DNA of 64,000 nt from Phyllostachys edulis. Lineage: Eukaryota > Streptophyta > Magnoliopsida > Poales > Poaceae. A model generated the notes under the pieces. The model saw only the letters and a program-made list of their open reading frames with translations. It did not search any database and had not been told where the DNA came from. The translations under genes and the position numbers were made by a program. The stretch covers positions 100,942,826 through 101,006,825 of the forward strand of contig CM070546.1 of the NCBI GenBank assembly GCA_036346405.1, given 5' to 3'. Positions 47,691 to 57,400 of this stretch are shown in pieces; the first letter of the stretch is position 1, and every line of letters starts with the position of its first letter.

Positions 47691-49380
47691 TACCAAAGAA
47701 CAAAAGGTGGGGGAAACTGCTTGCATATCGCCTACCTGGGCGAGAGAGTCTACTGTATAGTAACAGTTATAGAGGAAGAAATTGAAATAGATCTAATGCA
47801 AGCACAGTGTTATCCATTAAGGATTTATTTCGACTGCTCGGTTGAGAGCCAACGGGTCCAAATCGACATCTACAGCACGGCACTTAAAAAAAATGTTACA
47901 GTAATTTCTGAAACAGTAGAGCCAGAGTGTAGCTACAGTACTTTGCAGTGAGCTGTGCATGCAAAATATTGTAGCAGACTCAGTTCCTGTTGCTGTAGTG
48001 CGCATCTGAGTTACTATAGAGATTCAGATCCGGAAGAAATATGCAGCGCTTCAATCAGAAAATGTATGCCACGTGTGAAGTCGCTAGATAGATTGAAGCA
48101 ACGAATCTTTCCGCGATCCCACCGGTCGTCTCCTCCCATAATTCATATTTCCTTAGTCATTTTGTTAGGTCATAACCTCGGATCATCTATGTGGAGGGAC
48201 TAGAATTTTAGTTTAAATTCGTAGCTCATCCATATGGATCTTAGTTGGGAACGAGTCTTCCAATCAGGACCTTAATTTGTGTTCTTCCTCGGTCTTAATT
48301 TGTGTTCTTCGCCAGCATTTCGGTCATCCATTTTACGAGAAAACATGTGTCTTTTTCGGCGAGGTTGAAACACTTGTAATTCTAGCCATGGAATAGAAAA
48401 GACCTAAAACTGGAAACCACCTTCGATGGGGTAAAGTTGTGAATGTACGACTCCATCCACTAGAGTTCAAATTATGATACTCACTTATTATGCACACACG
48501 ATTATGTTTCAGTAGGAATTTTGCGAGGTTGTATATTTATCTCTGACCTTCATCTGTTGACCTGTATGCTAAGAGAATGTACTCGTGTATGTACGCGTGT
48601 AGTGTGCGTCTTCTTAGTAATAGCAAACAAAAAAAAACTCTCAAACTCTATCTAGTCCAGTATAGGATATCCTCGATTACCCTGTCTACAATTTAAGCCT
48701 CCAAGTAGCGGAACTACAGAAGCAAACCACTGTATTTTATTTCCCCCTTTTAGAGAATGCAAGGGCCAAGGTGTATCAAATGATAAGCGAGCGATTTTCT
48801 TCACCACCATGCCACATTCCGGCAGCTAAATGATTGTACAGTCTCTATGCGGAGACAAATCAGATTTGAAGTAGTACCAGGGAACTTTATTCGTTTTGGA
48901 AAAAAAAAATCGGAGCCGGTGAAATCATCGAAATTTCTGTTCAAAATTTCTGCAGGTTTTCAAACTGGACAAAATTTGGACAAAATAAAATTTAGAATGT
49001 AATTTGTCCAAATTCAAATATTTCCAAAAAAATTTGAACGAATTATAAAAATTTCGGAGGAGCGAAATCACAAAAATTTCGGCAAAATTGTTTTCCATGA
49101 GTAATACCAGCAAATAGATTTTTTTTTCCGAGATTTGTGTGCCACACTAGAGTAGCAGTTCCTGTCTTGGCAAAATATCAAATTCTGCCGCCTCCTCGCT
49201 GTTGCCTACAGTGTCGCTGCTCAGTCTCATCTCCTGTATCCGGGACAGAAGATAGCATTTGGTAGCTAGGGCGTAGACTGATCCCGGATCGTCGGATCAC
49301 AGTTATTAAATGTGCAGGAACAATCCAATGAATGAGCAGGCTATGAAAGAAACAGACACTACGATTTAAGACACAATTAC
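47691..49380. other. Intergenic, no supported gene
   Basis: It contains short ORFs only and several tacagtaac/gttactgta-like motifs at 47750-48010. An AT-rich patch at 48900-49100 repeats aaatttcgg and gaaatttc. No coding signature or RNA gene is visible. Confidence 0.5.
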
Positions 49381-49382
49381 TA

Positions 49383-51071
49383 CTCTCTCCGATCACAAAT
49401 ACGTATGGTTTTAGACATCGACACGGTCTCTAAACCATAATTTTTACCACTAATTTGTATTGCATATATTTATAAAGGATGCAGCTACCACACGGTATAC
49501 CGTCAGAACCCACCCCCATCTAACGGGATAAGTAGTAGCCGTCCGATTAGATGAGATCGACGTCGACCAGACCATCATTCTAGCTAGGTGTTCCTTGCGC
49601 ACAGGCATCCGAACGACACGCAGGCCCTGACAACCTCATTGGCCTCATCTCATGTGTGGTCCAACGACCTCGCCGACTTTCCTTTGCACACAGGGCCTCG
49701 GTGACCTTGCAAACCTCCTAAGGCGTGTGGCCTGATGACCTCCCTAACCTCTTCCAGAGCGCCCTTGGAGTCTTCTCATCCACCTTCTAAGTTCCTCGTG
49801 TGCCTATAGGGAAGCAAGTTTCATATTGAAGGTTTAGCTTCAAGCAAGTTTGCAGGGTGTGTCACAAGCTTCAAAAAGTTTCGGGCAAGTCTCATCCAGT
49901 TCCAGAAGAGATTCAGACAAGTTTCATCAAGTTTTAAAAGAGTTTCAAGCGAGTTTACATGGTGTTTCACCGAGTTTCAAAAAGTTTCAGACGAGTTTCA
50001 TCAAGTTTAGAAGAGATTTAGAAAATTTACATAAGATTTCAGGCGAGTTTACATGGTGTTTCACCAAGTTTCAAAAAGTCTCATGAGAGTTGCATCAAGT
50101 TACATAAGAGATTTAAATTAGTTTTATAAAGTTTCAGGCGAGTTTACATGGTGTTACACCAAGTTTCAAAAAGTTTCAAGCGAATTTCAGAAGAAGTTCA
50201 AGCAAGTTTCAGGAAGTTTCGGGCGAGTTTACATGGCGTTTCACCAAGTTTCAAAAAGTTTCATGTGAGTTTCACCAAGTTTCAGAAGAGATTCAAACAA
50301 GTTTCATATGGAGTTTCAGGCGAATTTCATGTGAAAACTTCGTTTTTCAAGAGGTGTTCAAGTTTGAACCGAGTTTCACTGAATACCAGATAAGTATCAA
50401 TTAAGTTTCGGTCCTGCTCGCTGCCCAGGTTCGCTCCCCTCCACCCACCTAATACACTGCTGGCCACACCCATGAGCGGGTGTTACGCCCGCCGAGGCAA
50501 GCCTAGTGACCGTGGTTGCGGCCGTAGCGCGGAGGACTTGTTGCATCACACGAGAAGCTTCTGGTTTGGGAATCGGGAGCTTGGGACGTCTGGCTTTGGA
50601 ATTTGGAGTGCGATTGCGTGAAGTGGGGAGAGAGCAGCACGAGGAGAAGGCGAGGGAGATGCGAGACCATGCGATTGGAGTGTGATTGCACTGGTTGTTG
50701 CAAGCCACTAGTGATCCATCTGTTATTCACACCGAGAATCGAGATATCGAGGGGAATTGACTTTGCGCGAGAGGAACAAAAGGCCTATATGGAGCGTTGA
50801 ACTCATAACCTATGTGGAGCGTTGAACTCATAAGATTTAACAGTAGCAAGCTATCTCGTTCTATTGCTAACAAACACTATAACGTTCTTTAGTATTTCTC
50901 ATTTATGAAACCCAATAATATTATAATATTATAAAAATATTTTTCAAGACAAATCTACGTATATAATTTTCATCTATCCGATCTAAATATTCAAAAAGAT
51001 ATCGATAACCAAAGTTTCAAAATTTTGACCACACGTATCTCAAAACAACATTTATTTGTGACCGAATAGAG
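49383..51071. mobile_element. Stowaway-type MITE split by a 1.4-kb insertion
   Basis: The left end is ctctctccgatcacaaata. The right end, read on the other strand, is ctctattcggtcacaaata. Both are bounded by TA (49381-49382 and 51072-51073). These are Stowaway (Tc1/mariner) ends. Outer arms of about 100 and 190 bp look like one MITE; the rest (about 49480-50880) is foreign to it. The insertion ends are not resolved. Confidence 0.75.
49825..50400 (+). repeat. Degenerate minisatellite, period about 86-95 bp
   Basis: The phrase gagtttacatgg recurs at about 49951, 50046, 50140 and 50226, followed each time by tttcaccaagtttcaaaaagttt or a variant. Within each unit an agtttca heptamer recurs. About five to six units are present. 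Open frames across it are a by-product of the repeat. Confidence 0.85.
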
Positions 51072-51272
51072 TATTAAAGAGTAGCTTGCCCCGAGACCAA
51101 ATCACTTTTTTTCATTCATCCATCCATTCATAAACACGGTACGACTTACTTTCCAGGCAAAATCCCTGAGAACAGCATCTTGTTGTTTGTTGTTTGCTCC
51201 TACACGAACAATCGTCCATGAACACGAATCTCCAGGTGATCGCGGCCATTGCTCACGCGTCTGATGGATGCT

Positions 51273-51473
51273 CTAGAACCCGTTGTTCTGCCCGTTTTGA
51301 GATTTGCCTTGGTACTTGCTGCTGATGTCCTCGGCGATGAACTCCGCGTCCTCGAAGCTGCCGTAGATCCCTCTCCTCACCAACCCCGCGCAGTAGAGCC
51401 CCTTCTCCCCCTTCCAGTGCTCCGGGTACCTACGCCCCGCCATCCCGTCATCGCCGATCAGCCCGTCGTCGCT
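51273..51473 (-). CDS. YUC: YUCCA exon 4 (66 codons plus stop)
   Basis: The acceptor is ttttttaag followed by AGCGACGAC (SDDGLIGDDG). It continues GEKGLYCAGLVRRGIYG, a C-terminal block of the family, and stops at TAG (51273-51275). Confidence 0.92.
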   Translation of the reverse strand, partial: SDDGLIGDDGMAGRRYPEHWKGEKGLYCAGLVRRGIYGSFEDAEFIAEDISSKYQGKSQNGQNNGF

Positions 51474-54400
51474 CTTAAAAAAATAGAAAAACAAAGAAGA
51501 AAAAAAACCATGAGGAATTTGTTGTTCATGCTAATTAAGATCACATGTGCGATGCTTGAAATTTCATAGCTTCCCGCGGAAACTAAACTGATTTGTGTGA
51601 AATTCCTACTTGAATCCGTATCCTAACATGTATACTTCCTGATTGGACATGTCTACTTAACTAGGATCGGCTAAAACTAGGCCAGAAAAATATCATACAT
51701 GCATGTTGTTATATGTGACTAGACCTGTTAATAGCTGCCTGACCCGGCGGCCCAGTCCGAATCAGGCTTGGGCCTTGATTTCTGGCTCAAAAGTCCAAAA
51801 AGGCCGCTAAATACAATAAAAATAATAATACTTATATTTTATTTTTGAAATAAATTAAATATTGCTTTTTATTCCAAAAAATAATTTTTATTAGAAAATC
51901 ATTTTTCGGGCCAGTTGAACTTGCCTGTTCGATGCCGGACTTTTTAGGCCCGGTGTTTGAACAATCTATATGTGCCTCCGTACTTGGAGGGCTGCTGCTG
52001 CTATTGGTGTATTAGCTAGCTAGCTAGGGAGCATGTACACTTTGAGGAAGCGTACTCGATCGGTACATGAAGTAGTCATGTTCCTGAAAGATGAGACCAG
52101 TTGAGTTTTGCTTCTCGGCAAAGCCTCACCTCCAATCTAGCTAAGGACACAACTTTTTTTTGCAAGGAATAGATGGATGCAACGCATGCATGCTTGTGTC
52201 GGTGTGAATCATGATGTAGCTAGGAGTATTTTATACAGCAGTGTGGCCCAAGTTGGTATGTGTGTTGATGTAGTAGTGTATGTGTACTAGCTACAGCTAC
52301 ATGGGGCAGCATGGGCTGGATGTGTACATGTGCAGGCACATAAATACCTTGAGCCACCGCCTGATTGTGCTCCGGTAACCGGTGGCGAAGACGATGGCGT
52401 CGAACGGGTACCGCCTGCCGTCGGCGAACTCCACGACGCTCCCGTGCACGCTCTTCATGGCCGGCAGGACCTGCACGACACATTCACATCACCCATCGTA
52501 CGTACGTACGTACGTTCTGCTTGCGGCAAACATGTAAGCAGTCTGTTGTGCTAATGGGAAAAGAAGAGGGATTAGGAGTATATATTATGCTAATGATCTG
52601 ACATGACAAAAAAGAAAATATGGTCTTCTTTTCCAACTGAAGACGAAGGAGATAGGCTCCCAAATAAGCCAGTCCCACGACTCGAACTCGCGTAGGGCGA
52701 GGGTACGTAACCGCCACTCATGGCCGTCCGGCCATATAAAAGAAAATTCTATGGTATCGATATTTAAGTATCGGATCTAGATCCATGACATGTAGCACCG
52801 GTGTCATTAAAAAAAATTCAAAGCCGTCGAACCTGAACCATATGCTTCACGGCGCCGATCTCTTTAGAAATGCAACATCATTTCAGCTGAACAGTGAGCT
52901 ACTGTCGCAACAGTACATTGATAGGATGTGTTTAGCGTACGTACTGACCTGGATCTGGCCGGTCCTGATCTTGGTGTAGGTGCCAACGTCGACAACGGGG
53001 TAGGCAGGGGTTTGCAGCTTCATGGAGAAGGGCCCGATGGCCGGCCGCCGGAGGCCGTACCTGGAGGTGTCCCCGAACACGAGGCCGCACATGAGCAGCA
53101 CGAGCCTGTCAATCATCCACACCGGCAGGTACCTCGACAGCGTCATCGCCACGTTCCAGATCTCCTTGGTCACGAGATGAAGCTGCAGCCACGACAATGC
53201 AATTTTAGTCAATCAATCAACCAATCAACGAGCTAATCAACGAGCTAGAGAGAATATGGATGTTGATACTATCCGGCTGATTAATTAGCAGGTCAATCAA
53301 TCAATGCGTTTTTAATTGTTGTTGGGAAAGAAAATCGGGTGCAACCGTGACGTGGACGATGATGGATATTTTCTAAGGCTATCTAGTAATAGGGACTGTC
53401 TGTCCCTCGTTCAACTGTTTTTCGATGAAATCATTCAGATTTTGCAGCAATTGGATCTTCATCCAATACTTCAGATTTCTCTCTCAAATCCTATACAAAC
53501 AATCTTCCTCAACCTTCTTCTCCATATCCTCCTGTGCTCCCCCCAAAACCTCCACACAGCCCCTGCTCCTCCCGTGCTCCCCTACCGCCACCTTCTTCCC
53601 CGTCTCTGATGGCTACCGCCGCCGGATCCGCCATCGCCACCCCCGCAGTCCCTGCTCTCCACATCATCTTTCTCCCCCGCCGCCCCTACTCCTCCCGTGC
53701 TCCCCCGCCGTCCCTACTCCTCCACATCATCTTTCTCCCTCGCCGCCCCTGCTCCTCCCGTGCTCCCCCGCCGCCACCTTCTTCCCCGTCTTTAGCGACT
53801 ACCGTCACCAGATCCGCCATTGCCACCCCGCCTCCCAATTTCTAATTGATTCCAGTGCTCCCCCGCCGACCTCCACCACCCACCTCCAACCCGCGGCCGG
53901 CTGCACCATAGTCGCCTCGCCACCGCCGCCCACCGTCGTGCCTCCGCCTCCTCTCCCTCTATAGCAGGGCCGGTGAACCCAAAACCTAATCCAGCGAAAC
54001 CCACCGCCCTCTTCCTCACCTGCGTTCGGCGGCGCCACCGCCACCCTTAGCTGGAGAAGATGAACCCACCGGCTTCAACACGAATCTCAAGCGCATCACA
54101 AGGTCAGAAATTCGACTAATTTCAAAAAAAAACTTTGTGCGACAGTTTTTTAGCACTTTTGTTTTTTATTTTGAGAAAAGAAGAAATAGAAAAAGAAAAA
54201 AAATATGGCAGGACCCACCGGTTGGTGTAAGAGGAGAGAGAGAATAAGGCTGTTGACGTACATACTAGGTTTCAAAGTAAGAGGTGATGTGTCGCGTCGA
54301 TCGATCGGGTAGGTCATAAATGAACCAGCAATATCGTATCGTTTGGTGCCATGTTCATGGATGTACCGGCCGATTTGCCGAGACAAAGGAATAGTCGTTA

Positions 54401-57400
54401 GGTATGCACTACCTACGACCACATGGGCGTGTGGTGGCCTCTAACCCTCCGTACAGCCCGGCGGTGACGAAATTCTAGTTCTAGCACCCCACTGACAACA
54501 ATCATGGCACGCTTACGTTCCGGCGACGGCGGGACGTCAGGCATCAGGCATGACCGCATGAGCCTCCGCGCGGGTCCACCTCCCGCGCCCGGTGCGCCAT
54601 GAGTGACCACGCGAGCCTAATCAGATCCTATGCTGTCACTCTCATTAATTAATCCGCTACGGTTACTGATTATTACTAATTAATTCCCTACTACCTTGTT
54701 GTGTGCACGAGATTTGAGACTACTATTCTGTGGTTCCAAGATGGATTAATAAAGAAGGTGCTATGTTGCGATTATCTCGCATCTGGCTATGCGTCACACA
54801 CACACGTGGGCAAGCAACGCACACAAGAAAAGGATCCAAAGATATATATACAGGCAGCTAACTGTGGCAAGGCCCTACAAGCTGTGTCTAACTGTCTATT
54901 GCAGATTTGCGGTGGGTGCAGTAAATTTTGTGTGCCAACCATGTTTGTCTTCTAGCACTCTGTACGAACTGCAAAATAGGAATCGCAGAAATTTTATAGG
55001 AATTTCGTATAAGAAAGTTTAATCATAATTGTAATTTTTTTTTACGTTCGGGATTTTTCTTCATCCGATCCATATTATAGAAGAAAACGTCTTTATCTCA
55101 TGAGGACGACCACGGAGCCAAGATTTGAACAGTGGCGGTGAGCCTATAGACCCCCTCTCGCCACCGAGCCCCAGGTTCACCCTCAAATAAACCCCTCACC
55201 CACACACCCACCCACCCGGGTGAGACACCTAGCCGAGTCAAGGACTCAAGCCTGAGTGGGCTGCATAACAACACCACAGCTAACTAAATGAGCAAGCTCA
55301 CTTCCTCCATAATTGTAAATTTTGTGTGCCAACTTCTAGCACTATGTTTATCTTCTAGCACTCGGTACAAACTGCAAAATAGGAATCGCGGGAATTTTAT
55401 AGAAATTTCATGTAAGATAGTTCAATCATAATCGGAACATGATAAAACTTCCCGCGTTCAGTGTTATTAAATAGGTAAGGTGATTCGTCCTCTCGGTGCT
55501 CCTGTGGACTCGTCGCCGTCTCGTCAAAGGTCAATATTTGTCAAGGTGCAGTGTTACTAAATAGGTAAGGTACCTAGGATATACCATCTCTCATTCTCTT
55601 CCATGTGCCGGCGACGTCCGACATGCCGCCGCTAGGGGACATTGATTACTGTAAAGGGTTAATCACAACTCACAAGGTACTTACAAAATGATAAAATAAG
55701 TTTATGTACAATAAGTTTATATTAGCTGTCTATAACTTCTGTCACGTAGGATTTAAACTAATGTGGATGAAAGAGAATAAAGAGAGAGAAATATATTATC
55801 TACAATGTTGTAGCCGACTGTAGCACCAAAACCAAGAAATCATTAAAAGATTATATGTTGTCTACAATTCTGTAGCCGACTATATCACCATAATCCATTG
55901 TATGAGCTGTCTTTAGGTGACATGAAAAGTTGCTATAAACAGCAGCTGTCTGTACCATTACACATACCCTAAAATAGTAACAGTTTTTTTTCTTCCATTT
56001 AATTCTTATTCTCTGTTTGTGTGGTACAGCCTGCTTTTTTGTCTTTAGTCTTGTCTTAATTATAATTTTAGTGCCCTATCTTAATTAGTAGTACTAGCAG
56101 AATCTAGCTAAAAATGGATCGACAAATTGCGACTAAAGAGACAGGCAGACCCCACATGAAGCACATCGATCTCTCCCTGCCTCCCAGTAATGGATAGATA
56201 ATCTTGCTCGGCGTACTGTTCTGTTGCTAAAAACGTGACTAATTACAAGTAATCTTGCTCTAATTTTATCTAATATACTAGTACTAGTAAGCACTCTGAT
56301 ACTGATCGTGAACTTTTTAAAACTACGATGGTTAGAAAGTAAGCACCCTGCCTCCCACTAATGGAGGCGCCGAGGGAGGAGAGAGGGAGGCGGCGGCGTG
56401 GGTAGTAGATCTGGCGGGGGAGAGAGGAGGCAACGGCAGAACCAATCGAGGGAGGGGGAGGGGGAGGGTGAGGGAGGAGGTGGGCGTCGGGGGAGGAGGG
56501 AGTCGGAAAGGAGGTGGGCGGGTGAGGGAGGGGGGTGTTGAGCTAATCTTGTGCGTGTGTGTTGGCCGAAATTCACTCACGTGAATTGGTTTGGAACAAA
56601 ACAATCACGTGGATTGAAATCCTGATTGATTGAGTAGATTGATAGCATTCCTTTCTTGCATATTTCCTTCCTGGTGCCTTGACTCTCGGCAGGAGGAATC
56701 GGCATGTAATTGTTCCTTTCCATTTATACTCTTTTCTTCAGCAATTGAAATAGAAACCAGAAAAGCTGCTAAGACAATTGGAGCGGCACAAAATCCTGAC
56801 GTGTTTTTTTAATTGCCGAGTGCTGGTCTTTCCAAAATAGTGTTCATGTGTGTGTTCTCTCAGTGTTCTTCGTGCTAAGTTGAGAACCTGTTTGGTACAG
56901 CTCTAGATTTTTATTTTTTAGATTCTACTCCTAAATATCCAAAAATCTACTCTTCTGATAATCTGGAACTGTCAGAGGAAAGTGTTTGGCTAATAGGTTG
57001 GCTCTGGATTCGAGAATAAGAGAATTGTATGCAAAATGCCTATACTACCCATGAGTTTGGCACATGTATATTGTTTTGTACATATTACTAGCTTATTTAC
57101 TGCCATGAAAGCCTCCAGATTATTGCATGCTGCTGAATCGAGTAACTGCGAGTTAAGTGCACCCGAAATGTCGGTCATATTCTCATCTCCACCTTCTGTT
57201 TGTTTAGATGGATGTTCAGATGTTGAAGAGGTCTCATCCATGGCTACACTTGATTCGTCACGCAATTGGGTTTGCCTGCCTCCAGATACATCCAGGTTGC
57301 AGTCATTACCTTTAAATGCAGAGAGGGAATTAGATGCGTCTTTGCTTCCTGAAGCCATGTGCCCTTGTATGTACTGGTTCGCTAATCGTTCTTCAAGCTC

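Noticed and set aside
49850..50393. Coding frames over the minisatellite
   Set aside because: The repeat period is not a constant multiple of three and the frame shifts between units. The frames follow from stop-poor repeats.
52220..52483. Separate minus-strand ORF over YUCCA exon 3
   Set aside because: It is the wrong frame. The 41-codon exon with canonical splice sites and the ATGYRS motif accounts for the region.
53316..53964. 179-codon Pro/Ser-rich frame in YUCCA intron 1
   Set aside because: Produced by internal C-rich duplications. No domain, no splice context.
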